Source: Microbacterium oxydans (lineage in GTDB: Bacteria; Actinomycetota; Actinomycetes; Actinomycetales; Microbacteriaceae). Taken from it: a stretch of 64,000 nt of DNA. The notes under the pieces are model-generated. The model was not told where the DNA came from, made no database searches, and was given only the letters and a program-made list of their open reading frames with translations. A program made the translations under genes and the position numbers. The stretch covers positions 930,001 through 994,000 of the forward strand of contig NZ_CP092891.1 of assembly GCF_026559675.1 (NCBI RefSeq), given 5' to 3'. Shown here piece after piece: positions 26,589-35,757 of this stretch (its first letter is position 1; each line of letters begins with the position of its first letter).

Positions 26589-28649
26589 TCAGCCTACTGC
26601 CGCGGACACGGCGCCGACCGACGGTGATGCCGCGTCGCGGACGACACCGACGGTCTCGATCGTGAGTGCGGCGGCGGTCGCCTCCGAGTACGAGAGCACC
26701 GGGAGCCCGTCGGTCTGGGCGGACACGAGTCGTCGCACCGCGGGGCGCAGCGACGGGGCGCACACCAGCACCGGCTCGCCGCCTTCGCGCACGGAGGAGA
26801 CGGCCTGCTTGACGGACTCGACCACGGCTTCCATGCGCTGCGGGTCGAAGACGATCTGCGTCCCCTCGTCGCCCGGGCGGAGGCTCTCCAGCATCGCCTG
26901 CTCGAGGAGCGGATTGATCATCACCACCCGCAGGACGCCGCCGTCCGCGAACCGTGCGGCGATCGCGGGGCCCAGCGCCCCGCGGGCGGCCTCGATGAGT
27001 CCCTCCGGATCGGTCGAGGTCCGGGCTCGCAGGGCGAGCGCCTCGTAGATCCGGCTGAGGTCGTTGATCGGCACCCGTTCGGCCAGCAGGCCCTGCAGCA
27101 CGCGCTGGACCTCGGCCAGCGAGAGCAGGGCGGGCGTGAGCTCCTCGACGGCGGCGGGGGAGGCCTGCTTGAGGGCGTCGGTGAGCTGGCGCACGTCCTC
27201 CCGGCTCAGCAGGCGTGCGGCGTGCGCGTGGATGACGCTGGAGAGGTGCGTGATGATCACGCTCGCGCGGTCGATCACCGTGGCTCCGGCGAACTCGGCG
27301 CTGTGCCGCATCTCCAGCGGGATCCACTTGCCCTCGAGCCCGAAGACCGGATCGAGGGTCGCGGTGCCGGGAAGGCTCTCCAGCCCCTGCCCCAGCGCGA
27401 GCACGGAACCCACCGGGGCGGTCCCGCGTCCGGTCTCGACCCCGGCGATGCGGATGACGTACGTCGCCTGCGGAAGCTCGATGCTGTCGCGGGTGCGCAC
27501 CGGAGGGGTGATCAGGCCGAGGTCGAGGGCGACCCGGCGCCGGAGCGCCTTCACCCGCGCCAGGAGATCGTCGGGACCGCCGGTCACCAGGTCGACGATG
27601 TCGGGGGAGAGGAGGATCTCGAGCGGATGCACGCGCATCTTCTCGATCAGCTCCTCGGGCTGGTCCACGGGGGCGGCGGTGGGCGTCCGGGCGGCTTCCT
27701 CCTCCTCGCGCTTCTGGGTCGCCTTGATGCGCTGCGCGATGAGCAGCAGGAGCGCCCCGATCGCGACGAACGGCAGCATCGGCATGTGCGGGATGAGCGA
27801 CATGATGATCGCGGCGCACCCGGCGATGATGAGCGCGTTGCGGGACTGGCCGAGCTGCGCCGACGCGGCGGTGCCCATCTCGGCCTCCGCGGTCGAGCGG
27901 GTCACGATCATGCCGGTCGAGACGGCCATCAGCAGCGCCGGGATCTGCGTGACGAGGCCGTCGCCGATCGTGAGGAGGCTGTAGGTGCTCACGGCCTCGT
28001 CGATCGACATGCCGTGCTGCACGAGGCCGATCGCGATGCCGCCGACGATGTTGATGATGATGATGACGAGGCCGGCGATCGCGTCGCCCTTCACGAACTT
28101 CGAGGCGCCGTCCATCGCGCCGTAGAAGTCGGCCTCCGCCGCCACCTCCGCGCGGCGCTCGCGAGCCTCCGTGTCGGTGATGAGCCCGGCGTTCAGATCG
28201 GCGTCGATCGCCATCTGCTTTCCCGGCATCGCGTCGAGCGTGAACCGGGCGCCGACCTCCGCGACGCGCTCGGCGCCCTTCGTGACGACGACGAACTGGA
28301 TGACGACGAGGATCAGGAAGACCACCGCGCCGATGATGAGCGAGCCGCCCACGGCGATCGCGCCGAAGGCCTCGATCACCTGGCCCGCGTACGCCTCGCC
28401 GAGCACCAGACGGGTGGATGCGACGTTGAGGCCGAGTCGGAACAGCGTCGCCACGAGCAGCAGCGAGGGGAACACCGAGAAGTCCAGCGGCTTCTTCACG
28501 AACATCGAAGTGAGCAGGATCACCAGGGCGAACATGATGTTCAGGATGATCAGGATGTCGAGCAGGAACGGCGGCACCGGGACGACGAGCAGCATGATGA
28601 TGCCGACGACCCCGATGGGCACCATGAGCTTGACGAACAGCTGTCTCAT
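26589..28649 (-). CDS. flhA: Flagellar export gate protein FlhA
   Basis: FlhA forms the nonameric ring of the flagellar type III export gate and uses the proton gradient. The 686-residue protein has eight N-terminal spans, the conserved FHIPEP-type region (TLFRLGLNVASTRLVL, MPGKQMAIDADLNAG) and a large cytoplasmic domain (about 340-686). The ATG at 28649 overlaps the flhB stop by 4 bases; the much longer open frame upstream is a shadow of flhB. Confidence 0.97.
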   Translation of the reverse strand: MRQLFVKLMVPIGVVGIIMLLVVPVPPFLLDILIILNIMFALVILLTSMFVKKPLDFSVFPSLLLVATLFRLGLNVASTRLVLGEAYAGQVIEAFGAIAVGGSLIIGAVVFLILVVIQFVVVTKGAERVAEVGARFTLDAMPGKQMAIDADLNAGLITDTEARERRAEVAAEADFYGAMDGASKFVKGDAIAGLVIIIINIVGGIAIGLVQHGMSIDEAVSTYSLLTIGDGLVTQIPALLMAVSTGMIVTRSTAEAEMGTAASAQLGQSRNALIIAGCAAIIMSLIPHMPMLPFVAIGALLLLIAQRIKATQKREEEEAARTPTAAPVDQPEELIEKMRVHPLEILLSPDIVDLVTGGPDDLLARVKALRRRVALDLGLITPPVRTRDSIELPQATYVIRIAGVETGRGTAPVGSVLALGQGLESLPGTATLDPVFGLEGKWIPLEMRHSAEFAGATVIDRASVIITHLSSVIHAHAARLLSREDVRQLTDALKQASPAAVEELTPALLSLAEVQRVLQGLLAERVPINDLSRIYEALALRARTSTDPEGLIEAARGALGPAIAARFADGGVLRVVMINPLLEQAMLESLRPGDEGTQIVFDPQRMEAVVESVKQAVSSVREGGEPVLVCAPSLRPAVRRLVSAQTDGLPVLSYSEATAAALTIETVGVVRDAASPSVGAVSAAVG

Positions 28650-29737
28650 GCGGTCCTCCGGTAGGGGAGAGAGTGGATGCCGCGGGCGGCGCCGCGCCGA
28701 CGCAGGGCGTCGACGAACACGAGCACGCGCGCCACGGCGTTGTACAGGTCTTCCGGGATCTCCTGGCCCAGCTCGCACGCGGCGTGCAGGGCTCGGGCGA
28801 GCGTGATCTCGCGCACCATCGGCACCCCGGCTCGGGCGGCCTCGTCGCGGATGCGCTCCGCGATCACGCCGCTGCCCTTCGCGACGACCTTGGGGGCGGA
28901 CCGGCCGGCCTCGTAGCGGAGCGCGACCGCGATGTGCGTGGGGTTGACCACCACGACGTCGGATCCGGCCACCGCGGCGATCATGCGGTTGCGACTGACC
29001 GCGAGCTGCCGGGAGCGCCGCTGCTGGCGGATGAGCGGGTCGCCCTCGGAGTTCTTGCTCTCGTCGCGGATCTCGCGCTTGGTCATGCGCGTGTGCTTGC
29101 GGTTGCGGCGCATCACGACGAACATGTCGACCGCCGCGAGGGCGAGGCCCACGGCGATCGCGGTCTGCAGCAGCGCGGTCGTGCCGTCGGTCGCGACGCC
29201 GAGCAGACGCGTGATCGAGTGCGCCCCGCTGGCGGTGAGCACCGGCATCAGACTCGCGATCACAAGCCAGAGCGCGATGCCGATCGCCGCGGTCTTCATC
29301 AGCGCCTTGGCCCCCTCCCACAGGGCCTGCATGCCGAACACCCGCCGCACGCCGTTGACGAGGTTGAACTGCTCGAAGCGTCCGGTCATGCGGCGCAGAT
29401 GCACGCCGCCCTGGATCACGGCGCCGATCAGGGTGACGATCGCGACGGCGGCCAGCATGACCCCCAGGGTCGGGAGCACGGAGGCGAGGCCGCGTTCGAG
29501 CGCGCCGAGCGCGGCCTCCGGGGTGGGGGCGAGGACCAGCGAGGTCAGGGTCAGGAGCTGCTCGGTGCCGGCCGATGCGCCGAGGGCCATGGCGGCCGGC
29601 GTGGCGATCGCCGCGGCTCCGATCCCGAGCCAGGCCGTGAGGTCCTGACTGCGGGACAGGCGCCCCTTCTGTCGGGCTTCGCGGAGGTGCTTGTCGGTCG
29701 CCTTCTCACTGCGTTCCCCGGTGTCGGTGCCGCTCAC
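28646..29737 (-). CDS. flhB: Flagellar export switch protein FlhB
   Basis: FlhB controls the change from hook to filament export. The 363-residue protein begins with GERSEKATDKHLREARQKG, has four spans, and carries the self-cleaving NPTH site (VVVNPTHIAVALRY) followed by the regulatory C-terminal domain. The GTG at 29737 overlaps the fliR stop (GTGA), as elsewhere in this operon. Confidence 0.97.
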   Translation of the reverse strand: MSGTDTGERSEKATDKHLREARQKGRLSRSQDLTAWLGIGAAAIATPAAMALGASAGTEQLLTLTSLVLAPTPEAALGALERGLASVLPTLGVMLAAVAIVTLIGAVIQGGVHLRRMTGRFEQFNLVNGVRRVFGMQALWEGAKALMKTAAIGIALWLVIASLMPVLTASGAHSITRLLGVATDGTTALLQTAIAVGLALAAVDMFVVMRRNRKHTRMTKREIRDESKNSEGDPLIRQQRRSRQLAVSRNRMIAAVAGSDVVVVNPTHIAVALRYEAGRSAPKVVAKGSGVIAERIRDEAARAGVPMVREITLARALHAACELGQEIPEDLYNAVARVLVFVDALRRRGAARGIHSLPYRRTA

Positions 29738-30495
29738 TGTCCCACCCCCTGCATCATCTTCAGCGCCTGGGAGGCGAGGGCGTCGACGATGCCGGGGAGG
29801 GCGGCGTAGACGGCCCCGGCGAGCAAGAGCGTCAGCAGGATCTTCACGGGGAAGCCCATGGCGAACGCGTTGAGCGCCGGCGCGACGCGCGTGATCAGGC
29901 CGAGGCCCACATCGGCGAGGAACAGCACGAGCGCGAGCGGCCCGGCGATCTGCACGGCCGCGAGCACCATCTGGGACACCCCGTCGACGAGGAGCTCGGC
30001 GGGACCCGCCACGGTGAACACGCCGTCGACCGGCACGGCCTGGAAGCTGCGCGCGAGACCGGCCAGGATCAGCTGATATCCGCCGGAGGTGAACAACAGC
30101 GTCAGCGCCGTCAGGTGGAACAGCCGCGTGAACTGCGCGCCGTTGACGAGCGAGTGCGGGTCGAAGGCCTGGGCGAGCTGGAATCCGCCGAACACGTCGA
30201 TCAGGCTGCCGGCGGCCTGGAGGGCCGAGAAGCACAGCAGCACGAGGAAGCCCAGGAGGGCGCCGGTCACGAGCTGGAGCACCAGCGCCCCGAGGAAGGG
30301 CCCGGTGTCGAGGTTCTCGTAGCCGGGGGAGACCGCGGTGCCCACCGCGAGCGAGAGGCCGATCGCCAGCATGGCCTTCACCCGCACCGGGATCGCCCCG
30401 TAGGAGAAGGGCGGCGCGATCATGATGAACGCCGTGATGCGCACGGCCGTCAGCATGGTCGCCTCGAGCCATGCGAAGTCGATGGGGATGTACAC
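29734..30495 (-). CDS. fliR: Flagellar export protein FliR
   Basis: FliR is one of the FliPQR core proteins of the export gate. The 253-residue protein has six to eight hydrophobic segments, with RITAFIMIAPPFSYGAIPVRVK near the start and FALPVKILL-like GFPVKILLTLLLAG near the end, both typical. It begins 4 bases after fliQ. Confidence 0.95.
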   Translation of the reverse strand: MYIPIDFAWLEATMLTAVRITAFIMIAPPFSYGAIPVRVKAMLAIGLSLAVGTAVSPGYENLDTGPFLGALVLQLVTGALLGFLVLLCFSALQAAGSLIDVFGGFQLAQAFDPHSLVNGAQFTRLFHLTALTLLFTSGGYQLILAGLARSFQAVPVDGVFTVAGPAELLVDGVSQMVLAAVQIAGPLALVLFLADVGLGLITRVAPALNAFAMGFPVKILLTLLLAGAVYAALPGIVDALASQALKMMQGVGQ

Positions 30496-30499
30496 GTCG

Positions 30500-30772
30500 T
30501 CATCCGCTCAGCAGGGAGGGGATGCGGGCGAACATCTCGTTCGTGAAGGCGATCATCTCCGCGATCATCCAGTTGCCGGCGATGAGCAGCGCGATGCCGA
30601 CCGCGACGATCTTCGGCACGAACGACAGCGTCACCTCCTGCACCTGGGTGATGGACTGCAGCAGCGAGATGGCGAAGCCCACCACGAGCGCGGTGACCAG
30701 GACGGGGGCGGCGAGCTTGGCCGCGATGATCAGGCCCTGGGCGCCGATGTCGAGCACGGCCTCCGGGGTCAT
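30500..30772 (-). CDS. fliQ: Flagellar export protein FliQ
   Basis: The 90-residue protein has two membrane helices and the FliQ pattern of an Ala/Leu-rich hairpin with LLQSITQVQEVTLSFVPKI between them. It overlaps fliP by 4 bases. FliQ helices surround the FliPR core. Confidence 0.95.
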   Translation of the reverse strand: MTPEAVLDIGAQGLIIAAKLAAPVLVTALVVGFAISLLQSITQVQEVTLSFVPKIVAVGIALLIAGNWMIAEMIAFTNEMFARIPSLLSG

Positions 30773-31587
30773 CCGACACCCCCGTAACTCTCCAGCAGGG
30801 CGCGGATGATGAGCCCCCAGCCGTCGACGAGGATGAACAGCAGGATCTTGAAGGGCAGCGAGATCATGACCGGCGGGAGCATCATCATGCCCATCGACAT
30901 CAGTGCCGCGGCCACGACGAGGTCGATCACCAGGAACGGCACGAAGATGACGAAGCCGATGATGAACGCGGCGCGGAGCTCGGAGATCATGAACGCCGGG
31001 ATGAGCGTGTACATCGGGACGCTCGACGGGTCCTCAGGGTTCGGCTGACCCGCCATCCGCGTCATGAGGGCGAGGTCCTCCTCGCGGGTGAAGCGGAGCA
31101 TCCACTCCTGCAGCGGCAGCTGACCGACGTCGATGGCCTGCGTGAACGTGAGGCTGCCGTCGATGTACGGCTGCACCGCGACCGTGTTGATCTCGGTCAG
31201 CACCGGCCACATGATGAACAGCGACAGGAACAGCGACAGCCCGGCGAGGACCTGGTTCGGCGGGATCGTCGGGAGCGAGAGCGCGTTCCGCGTCATCGCG
31301 AGCACGACGAAGATCTTCGTGAACGACGACATCATCAGCAGGAGCGCGGGAGCCACCGACAGCAGCGTGATGCCCAGCAGGGTGAGGATCGAGCCGGAGG
31401 GCCCGCCGTCGACCCCGTTGATGTCGATCGTGACGCCCTCGCCCGGATCGTCCGGTGTCACGGCCGCGTGGGCGGCGGCCGTGCCGGTGAGCAGGGTGAA
31501 CACCACCACCAGCGCGACCACGGCCGCGAGGATCAGAGCGAGTCGTCGCAGCGGCCGGCCGTCGACGACCCCACGGGCGACGCTCAT
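30769..31587 (-). CDS. fliP: Flagellar export protein FliP
   Basis: The 272-residue product starts with an N-terminal hydrophobic signal (about 14-40), then LLTLLGITLL-type spans, SFTKIFVVLAMTRNALSLPTIPPNQVLAGL and MGMMMLPPVMISLPFKILLFILVDGW, the hallmark FliP segments. FliP pentamers make the export pore with FliR. ATG 31587 overlaps the fliO stop; the upstream extension is antisense. The N-terminal signal is common in FliP. Confidence 0.96.
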   Translation of the reverse strand: MSVARGVVDGRPLRRLALILAAVVALVVVFTLLTGTAAAHAAVTPDDPGEGVTIDINGVDGGPSGSILTLLGITLLSVAPALLLMMSSFTKIFVVLAMTRNALSLPTIPPNQVLAGLSLFLSLFIMWPVLTEINTVAVQPYIDGSLTFTQAIDVGQLPLQEWMLRFTREEDLALMTRMAGQPNPEDPSSVPMYTLIPAFMISELRAAFIIGFVIFVPFLVIDLVVAAALMSMGMMMLPPVMISLPFKILLFILVDGWGLIIRALLESYGGVG

Positions 31588-32084
31588 CGCGTGCGCCGGA
31601 TGGCCTCGGCGGTCTGCCGCCAGGTTTCGGGGGAGAGGATGGAGCCGCGCAGAGGATCGTTCCGGTGACGCACCCGGCGCTGCGGTGCCGGATCGGCCGG
31701 GGAGGTGCCGGTCGTCTCGGTCATCGCCGTCGCGGCGAGGATGCGGTCGAACTCGGCGGCGTCGGATGCCGCCTCCGAGGTGGCCGACGACCACGTCGGG
31801 CGGGCGTCCTCGGCGTCGGGGGAGGCGGGTTTGAGGGGCAGCCGGTCGACGACGCTCACCCCGTGCTCGGTGACACCCAGCACGTAGCGGGCGTCCTCGG
31901 TCTGGATCACGACGACCTGCGCCTTCGGCCCGACCCCCTGGCGTCCGAGCACCGTGATCGCCTCGCTGTCACGACGACGTGCCTGCGTGCGCGCCACCCG
32001 GCGCTGCAGGAACCACAGCACCCCGAGCACTGCGGCGAGCGAGAGCACGACCCGCAGGCCGAGCAGGAGGTCGTCCAGGGTCAG
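31584..32084 (-). CDS. fliO: Flagellar biosynthesis protein FliO, probable CTG start
   Basis: FliO helps FliP assemble. The protein has one N-terminal membrane span (LLLGLRVVLSLAAVLGVLWFL), a conserved FliO-type domain (LGRQGVGPKAQVVVIQTEDARYVLGVTEHGVSVVDRL) and an Ala/Asp/Thr-rich tail. No ATG, GTG or TTG lies at the expected place. CTG at 32084 overlaps the fliN stop in the same 4-base way (CTGA) as the GTGA/ATGA junctions of this operon and leaves a full span (166 residues). The first conventional codon, GTG 32048, would cut the span to about 13 residues (154 residues). Confidence 0.8.
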   Translation of the reverse strand: MTLDDLLLGLRVVLSLAAVLGVLWFLQRRVARTQARRRDSEAITVLGRQGVGPKAQVVVIQTEDARYVLGVTEHGVSVVDRLPLKPASPDAEDARPTWSSATSEAASDAAEFDRILAATAMTETTGTSPADPAPQRRVRHRNDPLRGSILSPETWRQTAEAIRRTR

Positions 32085-32740
32085 GCCTCGACGTTCTCGA
32101 GGATGCGGGTGATCCGCACCGCGTAGTCCTGGTCGACCACGACGACCTCGCCGTGCGCGATGATGCGGCCGTTGAGCTTGATGTCGGCGGGGGCGCCTGC
32201 GGAGCGGTCGAGCTCGACGATGCGTCCCGGCTCCAAGTCGAGCACGTCGCGCACGGCCATCCTGGTGCGACCGATCTCGACCGTGAGCTCCATCTCGACG
32301 CCCGCGATGCGGTGCAGCCGGCGCGAGGAGTTCGAGGCGGCGGCCGGCGCGTGCGTGACGATGACGGCCAGGCGACCGATCGTGCGGTCCGTCTGATCCT
32401 GCAGGTCGAAGAGCTGTGCGAGCGGGTCGGAGAACAGCGGGGAGGCGTCGCCGATCAGAGCCTCGCCGAGCGCTCCGGCACCGAGTGCGCTCGTGGAGGC
32501 CTCCAGGGCGTCGCGGAGCCGGTCCGCCAGCGGGGCGCCGGCGAGGCCGTCGACCAGGGCGTCGGGGTCGAACAGCTGCACGGCCAGCTGGGCGCTGGCC
32601 TCCCCGACGAACTGCACGATCACGGCGTCGCCGGTGTCTCCCGAGACCTGCGAGGCCCGTGCGGCGACGGGAGCGGCGGTCGGCAGCGACGCGGCGAAGG
32701 CGGCGGCGACGGCGGACTCGTAGGTGGTGGTGCTGGTCAC
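32081..32740 (-). CDS. fliN: Flagellar motor switch protein FliN
   Basis: FliN forms part of the C-ring. The 219-residue protein has an Ala-rich N-terminal part of about 135 residues, partly resembling a CheC-type fold, and the typical SpoA-type C-terminal domain: VEMELTVEIGRTRMAVRDVLDLEPGRIVELDR, LNGRIIAHGEVVVVDQDYAVRIT. GTG 32740 overlaps the fliM stop. The long N-terminus recalls FliY/FliN proteins of Gram-positives. Confidence 0.93.
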   Translation of the reverse strand: MTSTTTYESAVAAAFAASLPTAAPVAARASQVSGDTGDAVIVQFVGEASAQLAVQLFDPDALVDGLAGAPLADRLRDALEASTSALGAGALGEALIGDASPLFSDPLAQLFDLQDQTDRTIGRLAVIVTHAPAAASNSSRRLHRIAGVEMELTVEIGRTRMAVRDVLDLEPGRIVELDRSAGAPADIKLNGRIIAHGEVVVVDQDYAVRITRILENVEA

Positions 32741-33669
32741 GCGGACTCCTCGGCGAGAGCTGGATCGGGGACGGTGGTGGTGACGACGCAGGCGAGGCGC
32801 GCTCCGGCGCTGCCGACGGCGGCGGTCGCGACGGGCTGGTCGCCCACGGCGAGGACCAGCGGGCGGTCGGCCGAGTGCGGGAAGGAGATGATGTCGCCCA
32901 CGGCGAGGTCGAGCACCTCACGGGGGAGGACGGCCCGAGGAGCGAGCCGCAGCGCGAGCTCGACGGGGGCGACCTCGACCTGCCGACGGATCTGGCCGGG
33001 GGCGGCCGCTAGGTCGGCATCCGAGGAGCGCACCGTGAAGCCGGCGAGGACCGACGCGGGCAGCATCACGCTCGCCGGGACGGTGCGGCCCCCGAGGCGC
33101 ATGGAGAAGCGCGCCACGATGACGGGTTCGCCCGCGGCCGCGACCTGCGCGAACTGCGAGTTGTACTGGATGCCGCTGACCGTGATCCCGGCGGGGAGCA
33201 TCCCGTCCAGCGAGCCGGTGAGGTGGTCGATCGCGTCGACGATCAGCGAGCGGATCAGGGCCTGCTCGATCGGGGTGAACGTGCGGTCCTCGGAGGCGGC
33301 GGTCGCCCGCCCGCCGACCATCTGCACGATCCACGCGGTCGCGGCCGAGGTCGGCAGCTGCACGATCAGGCGCTCTTCGGAGTCGGGAAGCGCGCACACG
33401 ATCATCGTGGTCGTGGTGGGGAGCGACTGGGCGTACTCGCCGTAGGTCATCATCCCGACGTGTTCGACGGCGATCGTGGCGCGGACGTGGATCTTGCCGG
33501 AGAGCTGCGCCGACCACTGTCGGGAGAACGTCTCGAAGGCCAGTTCCAGCGCCCTGGTGTGCTCGCGCGAGAGGGTCGCCGAACGGCCGAAGTCGTACAC
33601 CTCGACCTCGGCGGTCTTCGTCGCCGTCGCTGCGCGCACCTCGGAGCGCACGCTGTCCTCGATCACCAC
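32737..33669 (-). CDS. fliM: Flagellar motor switch protein FliM
   Basis: FliM is the C-ring protein that receives CheY-P and sets rotation. The 310-residue product has YDFGRSATLSREHTRALE, the central CheC-like domain (EQALIRSLIVDAIDHL) and a SpoA domain at the C-terminus (PRAVLPREVLDLAVGDII). The usual N-terminal CheY-binding peptide (LSQ.EID) is not evident. GTG 33669 lies only 8 bases after a FliA-type -10 element, so the transcript may be leaderless. It heads the fliM-fliNOPQR-flhBA-csrA operon. Confidence 0.93.
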   Translation of the reverse strand: MVIEDSVRSEVRAATATKTAEVEVYDFGRSATLSREHTRALELAFETFSRQWSAQLSGKIHVRATIAVEHVGMMTYGEYAQSLPTTTTMIVCALPDSEERLIVQLPTSAATAWIVQMVGGRATAASEDRTFTPIEQALIRSLIVDAIDHLTGSLDGMLPAGITVSGIQYNSQFAQVAAAGEPVIVARFSMRLGGRTVPASVMLPASVLAGFTVRSSDADLAAAPGQIRRQVEVAPVELALRLAPRAVLPREVLDLAVGDIISFPHSADRPLVLAVGDQPVATAAVGSAGARLACVVTTTVPDPALAEESA

Positions 33670-33677
33670 GAACCCGA

Positions 33678-33704
33678 CTATCGGGCGGTGGGCGGCGTGC
33701 GTTA
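33678..33704 (-). promoter_or_regulatory. FliA-type promoter of the fliM operon
   Basis: On the minus strand: TAAC (33704-33701), 15 bases, CCCGATAG (33685-33678). It matches the sigma-28 consensus TAAA-N15-GCCGATAA and the four sister promoters in this window. Confidence 0.7.
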
Positions 33705-33717
33705 GAAGAGGAACGGG

Positions 33718-34527
33718 TCAGGAGGAAGGCTGCCCCGCCTGTGCTTCGGGGATGAGCGCGCGCACCTCCTCGTTCGCGTCGGAGAGGACGACGATGTCGA
33801 CCCGCCTGTTCTTCGCCAGGGCATCGGCGCTGCTGCCCGCTGCGACCGGGCGGGTGTCGCCGAATCCGACCGACTTCAGGTGCGTCGGCGGGAGGCCGGA
33901 GGACTCGACGAGATGGCGCAGCACCTGGGTGGAGCGACCGGCCGACAGCTCCCAGTTCGTGGGATACGGGGCCACGGAGCCGCGCACGTCGGCGTGACCC
34001 TCGACCGAGATCTCGTTCGGGGCGGAGACCAGCACCGAGCCGAGCGCATCCAGGACGCGCACGGCCTTGGCGCTGAGCGTGGTGCTGTTCGTGGTGAAGA
34101 ACGTCTCGGCGCTGACGAGTCCGATCGTGAGGCCGCGCTCATCGATCGTGAAGGTGACGTCGGCCTCGAGCCCGTTGTCGGCGAGCACCTTGCGCAGCCG
34201 CTCCCGCAGCGCGGAGAGCTCGCTGAACTCGGTCTGCGCCGCGGCCATGTCGATGTCCGCGAAGTCGTCGCCGTTCTCGTCAACGAGCTCGGGCGGGACC
34301 ACCACGCCGGTCGTGACGTCGACCTTGTCGGAGGGCTCCTGTCCGAAGCCGGTCGCGAGGGAGGCGCTGAGGGCCTCGAACTTCTCCTGGTCGACCGTCG
34401 ACATCGCGAACAGCACGATGAACATGCACATGAGCACGGTGACCATGTCCATGTAGGACGCCATCCATCGCTCGTCCGGACCGCTGTGCTCCTCCTGGGG
34501 CACGCGGCGACGGGCACGGACGCTCAT
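33718..34527 (-). CDS. motB: Flagellar stator protein MotB
   Basis: MotB anchors the stator to peptidoglycan and carries the proton-binding Asp. The 269-residue protein has one N-terminal span with Asp27 in SYMDMVTVLMCMFIVLFAMS and an OmpA-like domain (EGHADVRGS, NWELSAGRSTQVLRHL, about 150-255). The Asp at 27 predicts proton drive. ATG 34527 overlaps the motA stop. Confidence 0.95.
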   Translation of the reverse strand: MSVRARRRVPQEEHSGPDERWMASYMDMVTVLMCMFIVLFAMSTVDQEKFEALSASLATGFGQEPSDKVDVTTGVVVPPELVDENGDDFADIDMAAAQTEFSELSALRERLRKVLADNGLEADVTFTIDERGLTIGLVSAETFFTTNSTTLSAKAVRVLDALGSVLVSAPNEISVEGHADVRGSVAPYPTNWELSAGRSTQVLRHLVESSGLPPTHLKSVGFGDTRPVAAGSSADALAKNRRVDIVVLSDANEEVRALIPEAQAGQPSS

Positions 34528-35333
34528 GACGCCTGCTCCGTCTCCTCGGCTGCTCGGGTGCGGGCATGACGGCCGGAGCGGGCGGAGGGACGCTCGGACA
34601 CGAGGGCGCGCAGGCGTTCTCCGACGAACTGCGGCGGGGCACCGGCCTGGATCGCGAGCATGCCCTCCATGAGCACGGTCATGCGTTCGAGCTCGAGCTC
34701 GCCGAGACGCTGGAGGCGTCCGCCGATGGGCAGCCAGATGAAGTTGGCCGACAGGAGACCCCACAGCGTCGCCACGAATGCCGTCGCGATCATGGGACCC
34801 AGGGTGTCGGGCTTGTCGAGCTTCTCCAGCACATGCGTGAGGGAGACGACGGTGCCGATGATGCCGACGGTGGGCGCGAAGCCGCCGAGCGTCATGTAGA
34901 AGCGTGAGGCGGTGCGGTTGCGGGCGGCGGTCGAGGTGAGCTCATCCTCCAGCAGGATTCGCAGGTCTTCGGCGTCCGTGCCGTCGGCGATGCTCTGCAG
35001 TGCCTGGCGCAGGAACGGGTCCTTCTCGTCCTCCAGCCCCTGCTCGAGGGCGAGGAGCCCTTCGGCGCGCGCCTTCTCGGCGTAGCCGACCACCGTCTCG
35101 ATCATGCTCGACGCGGTGCGGCGCTCGCCGCGGAAGGCGCGGGGGAGCGACTTGACCGCATGCAGTGCATCGCGCACGGTGCCGCTCGCGATGCCGACGG
35201 CGATCGTGGCTCCGAAGACCAGCACCATCGGGGCAGGGATCAGCAGCGATCCGATGGTCGCGCCTTCGAGGTTGATCATGGCGATCAGGGCGCCGAACGC
35301 GAGCACCAGTCCGAGGATGAGGGACGGATCCAT
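34524..35333 (-). CDS. motA: Flagellar stator protein MotA
   Basis: MotA pentamers surround MotB and push on FliG. The 269-residue protein has four spans and the conserved FAPTVGIIGTVVSLTHVLEKL, with the Pro at the channel mouth, and AFVATLWGLLSANFIWLPIGGRL. The cytoplasmic loop carries the Arg/Glu residues expected to touch FliG. The start overlaps the flbD stop by one base. Confidence 0.96.
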   Translation of the reverse strand: MDPSLILGLVLAFGALIAMINLEGATIGSLLIPAPMVLVFGATIAVGIASGTVRDALHAVKSLPRAFRGERRTASSMIETVVGYAEKARAEGLLALEQGLEDEKDPFLRQALQSIADGTDAEDLRILLEDELTSTAARNRTASRFYMTLGGFAPTVGIIGTVVSLTHVLEKLDKPDTLGPMIATAFVATLWGLLSANFIWLPIGGRLQRLGELELERMTVLMEGMLAIQAGAPPQFVGERLRALVSERPSARSGRHARTRAAEETEQAS

Positions 35334-35578
35334 CAGAGACCGGCCTCGGGATCGGGGGCCACGTCGGAGCCGTTCGCGGCGATCAGATCGGCCGCGGCCG
35401 CGAGCACTCCGGCGCGGAACCGGGTGATCTGCGCGATCACGTCGTCCATCGTCTCGGTGACGACGAAGGTCGCGCCGTCGACCATGATGAGCGTCGTGTC
35501 CGGCGTGGCCTGGACACGTTCGATCAGGTCGGGATTCACCGCGAACCGCGAGCGGTTCAGGCGCGTGAGGACGATCAT
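35333..35578 (-). CDS. flbD: FlbD family flagellar protein
   Basis: An 81-residue protein matching the small FlbD/SwrD family: MIVLTRLNRSRFAVNPDLIE, ATPDTTLIMVDG, TFVVTETMDDVIAQI. In Bacillus, SwrD raises motor power by supporting stator function, consistent with its place directly before motA. ATG 35578 is preferred over 35587 because homologues begin with MI-x-LTRLN; the longer open frame upstream is a shadow. Confidence 0.9.
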   Translation of the reverse strand: MIVLTRLNRSRFAVNPDLIERVQATPDTTLIMVDGATFVVTETMDDVIAQITRFRAGVLAAAADLIAANGSDVAPDPEAGL

Positions 35579-35657
35579 GGGCTCCATCCTGGAAAGATCC
35601 GTCCGCGTTCCCGGGGGAGCGCGGACCCGACGGCCCGTCCTGGGCTGTCGGAGGTGA

Positions 35658-35684
35658 CTGTCGGCCGGTCGGGACCGTGCGTTA
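35658..35684 (-). promoter_or_regulatory. FliA-type promoter of flbD-motA-motB
   Basis: TAAC (35684-35681), 15 bases, GCCGACAG (35665-35658) on the minus strand. One base differs in the -10 from the sister sites (C for T). It leaves a leader of about 70 bases. Confidence 0.65.
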
Positions 35685-35757
35685 GGTCGGAGCCGGCGGA
35701 GGCGCTCGCAATCGCGATCGGTCTCCTCCGCGTCACGGCGCCTCCGACCTCGGCGAC

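Noticed and set aside
32048..32048. GTG 32048 as the start of fliO
   Set aside because: It would leave only about 13 residues of the membrane span and break the overlap pattern of the operon; kept as an alternative in the fliO entry.
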